Shown here: positions 1 to 11,600 of the stretch, one piece after another
How the letters are laid out: every line of letters starts with the position of its first letter
Numbering within the stretch: the stretch's first letter is position 1
NCBI GenBank assembly: GCA_958510825.1
Contig: OY294044.1
Coordinates: 77,236,895-77,300,894, forward strand
DNA: 64,000 nucleotides
Direction: 5' to 3'
Source: Brachypterus glaber
Lineage: Eukaryota > Arthropoda > Insecta > Coleoptera > Kateretidae
Notes under the pieces: generated by a model
Told to the model about the DNA's origin: nothing
Database searches by the model: none
Seen by the model: the letters and a program-made list of their open reading frames with translations, nothing else
Made by a program: the position numbers and the translations under genes

Positions 1-110
1 ATATCTCGCTGGGAGGGGGGGGGCATGGGGCTATAAAATTTAAAAAATAGAGTTTTTACCCACATGAGTTAAAACTAAAACTGGGGTACATACTCGTAAT
101 ACTAATTGAA

Positions 111-520
111 TAATCGCCACTGACTGTTTCCAAAAACACTAAAAACGCATGAAAGCATAATTAATATTTTATTTAATTGTTTTGTATATCAATTACTCAC
201 TTTTAAAAGCTTTGCTGACATAAACTTTCGACCCTCCTTAAGAGTGTGGATCGTTGGTTAATAGCCACTGATTGGTTTCAAAAACACTAAAAACATGAAT
301 GGATCATTAATATTTAGTTTTATTTGTTACGTATGTATATTACTTACTTTTAAAAGCTTCACGGAAAGAAACATTCGACCCTCTTCAAAAGTGTAACCAA
401 TTGGTTAATCGCCACTGATTGGTTTCAAAAACACTAAAAATACATGAAAGCATAATTATTATTTAGTTTTAATTGTTGTGTACGTATATTTATTCAAATA
501 ATTACCTTTTCCAAAGTTAT
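111..520. repeat. Tandem repeat, about 148 bp unit, three copies
   Basis: The phrase TAATCGCCACTGA (or TAATAGCCACTGA) starts near 111, 259 and 406. Each is followed by CAAAAACACTAAAAA and then a TTTTAAAAGCTT stretch, giving about three diverged units of 147-148 bp. No coding content is visible. The array may be the inside of a transposon, but no end could be placed. The following stretch, 521-927, shows nothing recognisable beyond AT-rich DNA. Confidence 0.75.
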
Positions 521-1190
521 TAAAATTTTTCGTCGCACACCAATCCAAGATTTAGATTTTTTGAGGTTAGAAACACGGAAACCACAGAACACTAGACGGA
601 AACCCCCGCTTTATATATATTTTTTTTTACAACAAAGTAAGTCTAATACTTTCAATGGGATTTTGTTTTAAATATGGTCAATATGCAATATAGAATCATT
701 CTTAATAATATTATCTTAAAATATTTACTATTTTTTAATTTATTATTATTTTTAATACGATGCCATCTATCAGGATAAATGTAAAGCTTTACATGAAAAG
801 ATAAAAGAAACCTATCTGTTAAAAATTACAAAAAATAACGCTAGCGACATCTAGCACGTAAATTGCGATGCTATGGCGGCCATTTTTAGCTGTGTTGCAA
901 GGTCACCTACTTAAGGCTGGCCCCCCCTGCTGAGCCATATAAGAAATACACTATAAGAGAAAGTCAAATACGTGACCGTGAAAAGTATTCAGGACCCGAA
1001 CCTGTGTTTTGGCTTCTAGGTACGACTGAGCGATGGCGCCAGCTGTATATGAACTTGATTGTTTAGTGGGAGTGGGGTGAGGGGTAGTATATCTGTCAAA
1101 ACAATTGAAATTTTACTCGTGAAATTTTACTCGTGATTTGCAATTTATTGTGCTTTTATACCGAACTTTTATTGTGATGTCTAATACAAA

Positions 1191-1325
1191 ATGTGTATTG
1201 TACCGTTTTGCAAGGATCAGTTAAGTAAACGTCACCGTTTTCCTAGTGATGCAAACTTATTTAATGTGTGGGTCAAAAACATTAATAGTGCCAAGTTAAA
1301 AAAAATGACTAAAGGCAGGGACTGA
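1191..1325 (+). pseudogene. Truncated THAP domain of P-like transposase
   Basis: A 44-codon reading frame begins MCIVPFCK and continues with HRFPSDANLFNVWVKNI before a stop. The spacing C-x4-C, the HRFP tetrapeptide and the following tryptophan match the N-terminal half of a THAP zinc finger, the DNA-binding domain at the N-terminus of P-element transposases. The second zinc-ligand pair (C..H) and the AVP-type box are missing because the frame ends where the internal minisatellite starts. It cannot form a complete finger, so it is a relic. Its position about 255 bp inside the left TIR fits a transposase N-terminus. Confidence 0.7.
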
Positions 1326-1665
1326 CCCTGTCTTGAAAAGCTTCTTATTATTTTGACTGAGCTATTTAGGGCAGGGACAGCCCCTACACAAAAAAACTTA
1401 TTGATTTGACTGAGCTGTTTAGGGCTGGGACAAATGCCCTAAAAAGCTTCTTACCATTTTTACTGATATGTTTAGGGCAGGGATGGCCCCTATCGAAAAG
1501 AGCTTATCAGTTTGACTGAGCTAGCCTTAAACAGCTGTTTAGGGCAGGGATGGCCCCTATCGAAAAGAGCTTATCAGTTTGACTGAGCTAGCCTTAAACA
1601 GCTGTTTAGGGCTGGGATAGCCCCTGGCCAGAGAAGCTTATCGGTTTAACTGATTCATATTGTTT
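1313..1665. repeat. Minisatellite inside the P-like element
   Basis: About five diverged units of 60-70 bp carry the phrases TTTAGGGCAGGGA, GCCCCTA and TTTGACTGAGCT. The two central units, beginning near 1471 and 1538, are almost identical at 67 bp each. The array begins within the last codons of the truncated THAP frame, so its expansion may have replaced the rest of the transposase gene. Confidence 0.75.
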
Positions 1666-2466
1666 ATCTGTTAAATGTAGGAATACTAATTATAAAAACT
1701 TTGCAAATGTGCTCTGCCCTTATATTGTGTATGACACTCAATTATATATGAAGGCAAATGTTTACTCCTCATATATATTTATTTATAATAAAAAGTTAAC
1801 TGTTAAAAGTACGACATAATTGTTTTAATTTCCTATTTACGTTTAAAATAAAATATATAAAAATCAAAGCCAAGTGTTTTTTTTTAATTATATAGGTTTA
1901 TTTAGCAAAAGATAAAATTTCATATTTTTAAAGTTTAACAAATTTTACATTTAATTAAAATTTCGATTCATATATTGTTATTTTTAATTAATGTGAGGGT
2001 TAGATAACCCACTTGTTAGACTTTAAAAATTTGTTTTATCTTTTGGTGAATAAACTTAAAGTTTCAAATAAAAATACAGAGCTTTTCCCCATTTTTACAA
2101 AATTGATTTGGGAAAGCAATAGTAATCTTTATTACCGACTTCCGTAGGTTATCTGTATTATCGGCTGTCGTTGACCGTGAATTTAGGGAATTTTAAAAAA
2201 CAACCGCTAATGGCGTACAATAGTTTTCTATCTCTATCATTTGACTTTCTCTTATAGTGTATTTCTTATATGTACTGAGCGCACTTCTAAAAACCGAACT
2301 GCTAACATGAAAACTTTTTTCTATATTACTCCGCTCGAAGAAAAAAAAGATTATATCATCTTGCAGGTGGGCAAAGTTGTACGCTCCGGTCAAAGTTGAA
2401 AGGTTTTACGGTACTATTCTTGTTTTGCGAGGCTTTGAATACGCACTAAATTTGTGTTCTTAACAG

Positions 2467-2675
2467 CAAGCGTGCATTCCGCTGCCACTCCCCTGGGATC
2501 TCTATTGTCTGGGATAATAATGGATCGATGTGGTCGAAAATTAGCCTTACAAATAGCCAGTTTACCCCTGGTTTTGGGTTGGTTACTTATTGGATTCTCA
2601 AACAGCCACGGGATTTTGTTGGCAGGAAGACTTATTGCAGGAATTTCGGCAGGACTTACAGCTGCGGCGGGACAA
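2467..2675 (+). CDS. Sugar transporter exon (first found)
   Basis: Encodes the region from the end of the first extracellular loop through helices 2-4. It contains DRCGRK (loop 2-3), a hydrophobic segment LPLVLGWLLIGF, and GRLIAGISAGLTAAAGQ. The acceptor TTCTTAACAG precedes 2467 and the donor CAA|GTAAAT follows 2675, leaving phase 0. An in-frame ATG at 2454 lies inside the intron side of the acceptor and is not taken as the start, because related proteins have a further helix upstream. Confidence 0.85.
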
Positions 2676-5600
2676 GTAAATATACCTACCCGTTTATACA
2701 TGCAATGCGTAAATTAGGTCTGGAATCACCCGATTAACTTTTCAGTTAAGTTAAAAAAACGCTCTGATATGTTGATTTTTACCTTTTATTTTGTAAATTT
2801 TGGTTAAAAAAAAGTTATCAAAATGTTCACCCCCTTGTATAAGGACACTAGATTAGTTGAGTCTACTTCAATCAAGTAGACTCAACTAAGGTCCTTGTAC
2901 CCTCCCATCACACTTTTTTTCAAATAGCAACCTACCCCTTGTGACACATCAATGGAAAGGGTATTTAATAACATATCTATTAACTAGATCCATCGTAGGG
3001 ATAAGTAAATTATTAATTAAAATTGTTTTAATCAATAAGTTATTTAATAAGCTTTCTAACGGTGCATGATAAAGCCTAATTTGGCAAAGGGCTTATAAAA
3101 AAATGGGTGGCTATTAAAAAAAAAGGAATTGGTGGGTGCAAGAAGGTGAAAATTGTAAAAACATTTGGTGTAAACCGAAATTTGCGAAATTAAAAATGGA
3201 AATCGACCTGTCTGAGCGATTTTTTTTTAACTTGTAACTGGAAAGTTAAAAAAAATCCTCAGACAGGTCGATTTTTATTTTTCACGATTTTCACCCACCA
3301 ATTCCATTTATTTTTCAAATAGCCAACCATTTTTTGTAAGCCCGTTGCCAAATTAGGCTTTATCTTACACCGTTAGAAAGCTTATTGAACAACCTTTTCA
3401 ACGATGTGTCACAAGGGGTAGATTTCTATTAAAAAAAAAATTGTGATGGGATGGTGCAAGGTGGTGAAAATTTTGACATTTTTTTTATACCAAAGTTTTG
3501 AAAATTAAAAATAAAAATCGACTTGTCCGAGCGTTTTTTTTTAATTTATAATTAAAAAGTTGATCGGGTTATTCCAGACTTAATTTACGCATTGTATAAT
3601 AATTTATTGCACAGTGCAACAAATAGTTGATTAACATACTGATTTTTTTCTTTTTCCTAGGATAGTATGTCTGATCGACCTGAAGTTTTCGTTTTTTTTA
3701 GCTTCTTTTTTTATAATTAATGGAGAAATAAAAAATCCATCTGTCTGACAATCTTAGGGTTGCCAAACAATCCAGGACTAGGATGTCCTGGATTTGGGCC
3801 CATTTTGATGCGTCCTTCCTAAAAACCAATAAATGAAAATTTACATCGTAACATGTTACGATGCTTGTTAACAAGCGCGTAGCCACGGGGGGATAATGAA
3901 GGTATTAATGCGCCATCACAGTCTGTGATTCACAGCCAATCATTATAATGATAATTATCCGAGTGAAAAACATTTAACATTTTAACCACTTCCAATCATT
4001 AATAATTTCAAATTTACAAAAATATAAATGTCATAAAAATATAATAAATACATTTTTTTAACAAATACGTAATTAAAAAAAAAAAAAAAACATTAAAACT
4101 TTTTATCTAAAATTTATTTAATAAAATAAAAAAAAATTGTTTATAAAATGTTTTTGCTGCAGATTTAAATTGTCGGAAGCTGGCCATGATTTTTAAGTTT
4201 TGGGGTAAATTGTTGAATATCCTTATGTACGTTGTAGTAGGTCCATATTTAACCTCAAGTTATAAACATCGTTTTTTATTTAGGTTCTAATAGGGGAAAT
4301 ATCTGAGCCACACTTACGGGGAATATTTTCAAGTGTTCCCCTTGCAAGTTACTCCTTTGGAATTCTTCTAGTATACGCCCTGGGATCTCTTTTGCATTGG
4401 CGATTTGTTGCAGGTAAGAAGAAACAGCCGTGAAGATGTAATCCTACGGATTCAATTATATACTATTCACAGTAAATGGTATATCATTCGTTCATGAACA
4501 TGCAATACCTCCTATCTGACATTTTTGACCAATACTTCCTATAGGAGTTATAACTGGAATACAAGCTAGAATAGTTTAAATATAAGACTAAAACATCTTT
4601 AGGGTCAATAAGTAACATTACACCACTTTATTTATATTGTTATAAATATTAAAAATAGAGTAAACAGCTCCTGAAAAATTTGACATTTCACACTTAGGAG
4701 GTATTGCAAGTTCATGGTCGATATGCATTTTCCCAAAAATGTACTTTAATTCAAAAAAAAAAATAATTAAAGTTTTTTTTTCATAAAAATCTGTCTGAAA
4801 AACGAAAAAAAAAAATGATGACAAATTTTGTTTTCTTAGGCTGAAATTTAGACAGATTTAATTTTTTGGAATTTTATATTTGGAAATGCTCTAATCTGCA
4901 TCTTGCTTTTATTGTTTGTTGTTGTTAACTTGTCAAAGTCTAGACGTAAATTATACCAAATATTTGCATGCTGCATTAATGAGATTTACTCAAGTTGTCG
5001 CCCTAGAAAACAGTTAACCTCTCATTTATTAACATGCCACCCACCTTGAAAGGAAGTTAGGAAATGTATATTTCAAAAAGTCGTTTACTAAAAAATGGTC
5101 ATTCAACCCAGCGCCCTTGTTTAAAAAAATGTGACGAGCCGAGTTATGGCAATTTCGTATTTTCACATTTTTTTATACTGTTTGTTGCAGTCCGGAGATA
5201 TAGGCTTTCACCATATTTAATAATTTCGAGCCAGGAATACCTAATCGCGTTACTCTATGGAGTTTATCATTATATTCCTTATTTCGGATTCCGGAATATC
5301 ACATGAATTTGACTAGATTATTTTGGTGCAACTTTTAGTTTGAATTTCTTGCTTAGCAAGAGAATGAAATAAGACTCCAAAATTTTTAGTTTTTCTTTAG
5401 AACTATGTACCCATATGGCACACGTTTTACGATGGATATCCCCAGGATATACTTTTGTTACTAAACGGGAATTTGCGACTTCCGACCCCGTATATCCCAT
5501 TAGGGTGGACCTTATTTTTTTATTGTTTTAAAATTCATTCATCATTTCGATGTATCTAGAACATCCTGAAAATATGAGAGTGATCAAACTTCTCTAAGGG

Positions 5601-8600
5601 TCCCAATTGGACCCCTAAAATCGTAAAATTACGCAAAAATCGTAAAAAATCGTTGAAAATGGACTTTAGTTTTTGTATCAGTAGAAAATTTAAAACCTTG
5701 AAATCTTAATTTTTTATTTTGTATGTACAAAACTATGTGCCAAATTTCAAAATCATAAAAAGATTCTATCAGGTGCCGAAAATCCGTCAAAGTTGCCCCT
5801 AAAACACTAAATTTGACGAAATTACACTATAAATGTGAGAAACGCTAAAAAAGCATTTAAAAAATATGTTAATCTAGACTTTACTTAATTTTATTTAATG
5901 CATATTAATAATATAAAATAGTTTGACAAAAATAAAACAAGCTAAGCGCCAAATAAGAGGCATTTTTGGGTGCTCTTATTTGGCGCTTTGTTCCTTTTGT
6001 TTTTTTTTTTAATTATTTTATATAATTAATTACATTAAATTAAATTAAGTTAAATTAAGTTTAAGTCTAGATTGACATATTTTTTAATGCATTTATGGTG
6101 GATTTTCGGCACCTGATAGAATCTTTTGATCATTTTGAAATTTGGCACATAGTTTTGTACACTCAAAAGAAACAAATTAAGATTTCAAGGCTTTTAAATT
6201 TTCCACTGATACAAAAAGTACAGCCCATTTTCAACGATTTATCAGGATTTTTGGGTAATTTCACGATTTTAGGGGTCCAATTGGGACCCTTAGAAAAGTT
6301 TAATCACCCTCATATTTCCAGGATGTTCCAGATACACCAGAGTGAAAATTTTAAAACAATAAAAAAAATAAGGTCCACCCTTATATCCCATGGATATACC
6401 TCGTACATCCCAAATGTCCTTCGTGTGCCCCAGGGACGTCCCGGGGGATATTGTGTGCTATATGGGTAGTTGAACTAGTGTACACTAGTTCAACTTTTAG
6501 CGGTTTTTAGTGTATAACCCTCCGGATTTATACACATCTTGTTTCAATTCCCCCACCCTCATGACGTAAAAAATACAATAAAAAAAGTGTGTGCTCAAAA
6601 AAATTAAATTAGGGTTCGGATTTGAAAAAAATTATAATTTTTTTATAAGGCACGATTTTTTTAATCTAAATCATATCTTGCAAAATTCAAAAATTTTAAT
6701 CTGTGCCAAATTTTAGCTCAAAAAAACAAAATTTAAAAACTAAAAAAATAAAATTATTGATCTTTAATTTCTAAATGAAGTAAGTGAGTGCTAATTTCGT
6801 TTTTTTTTTAAGTTGAAATTTAAGACAGATTTATATTTTTTGGAATTTATCAAGAAACATCGTGCATTATAAAAATTATAATTTGTATTTTTTTACATTT
6901 TAAAATAAGGTGAGGCGGATTTTAATTTAACTTGTTTGGGCTGAAATTTTGCACATCATTTTGTTAGGGTATTCTTCACGAAATAAGGGAGAGAAACTTT
7001 TTAAAAGTTCGTATATTTTACACAAAATAACGAAAATATATTTTAAATAATTTACAAATTTGTTCTTTTAGAATTAAGCACCATACTACCAATTCTTTCA
7101 ATACTGGTATTTTTCTTCTTACCTGAGAGCCCTGTTTGGTTAGTTAGGCACGGAAAACTGGAAGCAGCTAAGAAAGCCCTGATTTGGCTAAGAGGAGGTG
7201 ATATAGAACAGGTAATTTATGTTCAGGGTTTTGCAGAAATTTTATTTATTTATTTATTTATTTATTGATGAGTTTTTGTACTTTTTGTACTGGAGAGCCC
7301 CAAATAAGCTTTAAGCTTGTGCTAGGGGCTCTCCATTAATTTAGATAAGAAATATAAACCATATGTAGATACAAGCCAAAGAAAATTTTGCAAACAGGTT
7401 TTTCTCAGATATTACCAAAATTAACCAATATCTTCAAAAACATTTTTCTTGCTTCTACTAATATTTGTTTAATCCAATTTAAACCCAAATTTTAGCCTCT
7501 ATTTACCATTCATTTAGACATGACATGACATTGAAATGTATATTAATATACAATATATTCATAGTTTCAACATTTTAAGAAGTTATTTTAAAAATGAAAA
7601 TATCAGAATCAACTATGAAAACTGTTTTGAGAAAAATAGTTCTTATGTAGAAAAATCTGAAACCTATTTCTTAATCACCTTGTATATTTTCTTACATTCA
7701 CATTTATAATTTATAATATTATGAATTATAATATTTACAACTATGGCTTAAAAAATCTAGCGTTATAGATAGATAATAAGCGAACTTGGAAAAATAATAT
7801 TTAGTTAAATTATAAAAATTTAATTTATTTTGCAATTATTTATTGTAAATAAATAATATTTTGGAATATGATACGATTAATTAAATTAAATTATAATATT
7901 AAGGTCCAAAACTTTTTCCTACACGCAGATACAGCCAGGCAGTTATAGCAATACGTACTAGATTATAAATAGTTGGTATTTCTGTTGTTTTTTTCTTTCC
8001 CTCATAGAATTTAATTTTTCCTAAAATTTTTAAGTCGATCGGATAATTAATTCTTGAGTTATGGTGCACACAAAAAACGTTGCATCAGACGAACATTTTT
8101 AAGTAACTTATTTTTTCATGAAACACATTAAACAATTAAAAATTAATAATTTTGTAAGACAAATTTTGTATCCACGAAGTCTTTGTCTAGGAAGTTTTTT
8201 GGTTTACGACCTAAAATAAGAAAATATCTGTTTCAAAAGCTAGTGCTCTTTATATAAGAGGCTTTAGTATCCAGACATTTATCAAAAGCTGCAGTAAAAG
8301 TAATGAGAATTTTTTTTTATTATAAGCTATCACACTCAATTGATCAATAGGATTGAACAAACTTTAAAAACTAGTTAACTTTTACTGATCAGTCATCCAT
8401 TTTACGTTGTAAAAAATTATCTGTACTATACTTTAAACATTATTCTGTTATATCTATTTTAAACATTTTTAATCAATACTGTGCTTTAAAATTATGGTTT
8501 ATGCTTAATATTTTTAAAATTTTTAAACAGTAATTTTATTATTAATTCCATTTTATTAAGTTAAGGTCAAATAAAATTTTAATTTAAAATATCTGGGTTG

Positions 8601-11600
8601 GGTTTCAGTTTTTCAAAAAAAAAAACTACCTTTAAAAAAGTATTGCAGTTCGAAGTATTACTTCCTGGACCTCGTATCTCCAAACAATTGATTTTCGTTT
8701 CCTTAAACTAACATTGTATAGTATACAAACCCCAATTTATTACCCGAATACAACGTAACTTATAAACTAATTGAAATACTTAACCTTTAACCACAGAGGT
8801 TCTGTTAGTAACAGGCTTTTACAAAGACTTATCTGGTCGGTAAATTTTACCGGAATTTTTTTTTGTAGTTATAAGACAATTTTTCAAAAAAAAATTAAGT
8901 CAGTATATTTTCTAGTTTTTTTTTTTTAACATATTTAAACCATGTTTTCAAGTGTTTTTAATGAAACAATAGCAGATACATATACAGTGCGTAAATTAAG
9001 TCTGGAATCACCCGATTAACTTTTCAGTTGCAAGTTTTTTAAAAAACCGCTCGGACGGGTCAATTTTTATTTATTATTTTGCAAATTTTGGTGTAAAAAA
9101 ACCCACCACAACTTTTTTTTTTAATAGCAACCTACCCCTTGTGGCACATCTTTGTAAAGGTTATTTAATAAGCTTCCTAGCAGTTTATGATAAAGCCTAA
9201 TTTGGCAAAGAGCCTATAAAAAAATGGGCGACTATTTGAAAAAAAAATTGGAACGGATGGGTACAAGGCCGTGAAAATTGTGATAACATTTGGTGTAAAC
9301 TAAAATTTTCAAAATAAAAATAAAAGAGGATCTGTTGAGCATTTTTTTAACATTCCAGTTAAAAAAAAAAACGCTCAGATACGACTCATCATATCGTCGG
9401 CTTACAAGTAAAGAGCACTTAGTCCAAAAACATGGTTTTGAGATATTGACAAATTTAACTTTCATTTTAATTTTTTATTTTTTGTAATAATTGTTTTTGG
9501 AAAAAAACTACCGCAAATTGCAATGACATGCTTGGACATAATAATGTCCCATTTGCAGTTAAATAAAGAAAAATTGAAGTAGATTAATTCAATTAAATTT
9601 GAAAAATTTATGACTTGCGCATACCATGTATATTGAGACGCCAATAAAATCTTGTATCTTGTATCTTGTATCTACGAAAAAAAGACATGGACTTAGTGTC
9701 TTTTACTTGTAGGCCCACGATGTCGGCTTACAAGTAAAGAGCACTAAGTCAATAAAATAATATAATAAACAACTATTTAAAATTAAAACCCTTCTATTAA
9801 TTGAACGTAATGTATAATTAGAAATAGCTGAGATATAGACAAATAATGAAACAGGTGCAGATTTTTATAAAAAAAATCTAAATTAAAAATAAACGATAGA
9901 TTTTTTTTTTAATTTTGCTCTTAAATCGTCGGTTATTACATAAATAATAAGAACATAAAGAAAAACTAAAGTTTGCCTCAATTTCAGAAAACACCCCTCA
10001 GAAATGCACAGAGACTTTGAACTTAGTGTGAAGGCTTCAAATTTAGTTTTGAAATATTATCTAAATAAAAAAACTAATGCAAATAAAAATTAAATTATTA
10101 CCTACACTTTGAAAGTACACGTAAAAAGCCTTGTAATTTTACAGGTTCTGTTTCTCTGTTCTGTCTCTATTCCATCAACTTTAACAAAAAGTCCAAAATT
10201 TGAATGCGTATTTACTGACGTACAATAAATAACGCGATATAGTATCATATAAATGATTCAAGCTATCATATTTTTATAAATTAACTCTTTTTAGAAAGTC
10301 GCTTAGTGCAGAAACATTTAAAATAATCTACAAGTAAAATGCACTAAGTGCACTAAGTGACTTAGTGCCTATTGGCAGATAAAATTTTAATCAAAATCAA
10401 ATTGGTGCATTTTTTATAGTGGGTAACTCCTTTGGCAGTCCACCTAGGGGTTAGTTCGGTTTACCTATACATAGATCATCAAAAATGAATTACAGTGCTA
10501 TTAAAATCCCATTTTTGCAAAAAGTGACTTAGTGCCTTTTACTTGTAAGCCGACGATATATTATGGCACAAGTTGATTGGGACACAGTTTTAGATTAATC
10601 TCTAAAAATCTAGCAGTAAAAGACGAAACGTCGAAAAGTGAAAAACCTAAAAGTAAAAGTTCTCTTACCCGCATAACACAAAACAGTTCTAAGAATATTC
10701 TTAAAATAAATATTGGGAATGGTTTTATGATTCTAAGAATATGCTCTGTTTTACGGAGAACATTATTGAAAGGTTTTAATACATTCAATGCATACCGTTT
10801 TAATTAAGCGAAAAATTCTATGATCATTCTAAATAAAATCTTGCAAAATATGCCCAGCATCTTCTCATAAATTGCAAAACTAGGTATCTAACCTAATTTA
10901 TGATCTGTCAAATCTAAAGTAGTCAATATCCAGAATAGTGCCATGTGTAATAATGACATTTTGTGGTACAAAACAATGTCTTTTACTATCTAATAGACAA
11001 CATTTAAAATTCAGGAATATTAAAATTTTCATACATTAATTTGTTTGAATACAGGTACAGTTGGTTTCAACAAAACTGGAAAAGTGGGGTTATAAAAAAA
11101 ATTACATTGTGAACTATCTTTCATTTGACAAATATTTGTTTACTTGTTAATAAATTTAGTGTCAATTGTTATTGCCACATCAATGTCAAAGTCAAAAAAT
11201 GTTGGTGTATTTTTTTTAAATTGGGAGAGATAAAGCAGAAAAACAAGAATACTCGAAGAATACTGGTGTAAAACCAATATACTAGTAGTGTTTTTTAAAA
11301 ATAAAGGTATTTAAAACAAGTTTATTAGATACAAAATATATTGATAAGGGGATTTAATAATAGACATTTTAGAATAGGGATATTTTAGAGCAGAAATACA
11401 GTAATTAACAATAGAGATACGCTTCAAAATCCCAATAGTATTTACTAAACACAAATGCATAGAATAACATATGATTTTTGACATGGTTAAACTAACTTAG
11501 ACTTTTTGTCCACTTTTTGACCTATTTTGTTGCTTGGCTAGCTTACAAATACTAGACTTAATAAAATCACCAATCACTAGACTTAGGTCTATAATTATAA

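Larger units (their letters stand above)
936..2272. mobile_element. P-element-like nonautonomous DNA transposon with THAP remnant
   Basis: Perfect 34 bp terminal inverted repeats lie at 936-969 and 2239-2272, starting CATATAAGAAATACAC. The flanking 8-mers are TGCTGAGC (928-935) and TACTGAGC (2273-2280), matching at 7 of 8 positions, as expected for an old 8 bp target duplication. Ends starting CAT, 8 bp duplications and an internal THAP-type zinc-finger start are features of the P superfamily. The element is 1337 bp, too short for a transposase gene, and much of the inside is a minisatellite. It lies upstream of the first transporter exon seen here, probably in an intron or the 5' flank. Assignment to P is inferred from TIR, TSD and THAP together. 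Confidence 0.75.

Noticed and set aside
2193..2393. 66-codon minus-strand frame at the right end of the P-like element
   Set aside because: It spans the TIR and the flank and shows no protein features.
6095..6469. 124-codon plus-strand frame
   Set aside because: It is one arm of the giant foldback element read through into its flank. The mirror arm has the same sequence in reverse.
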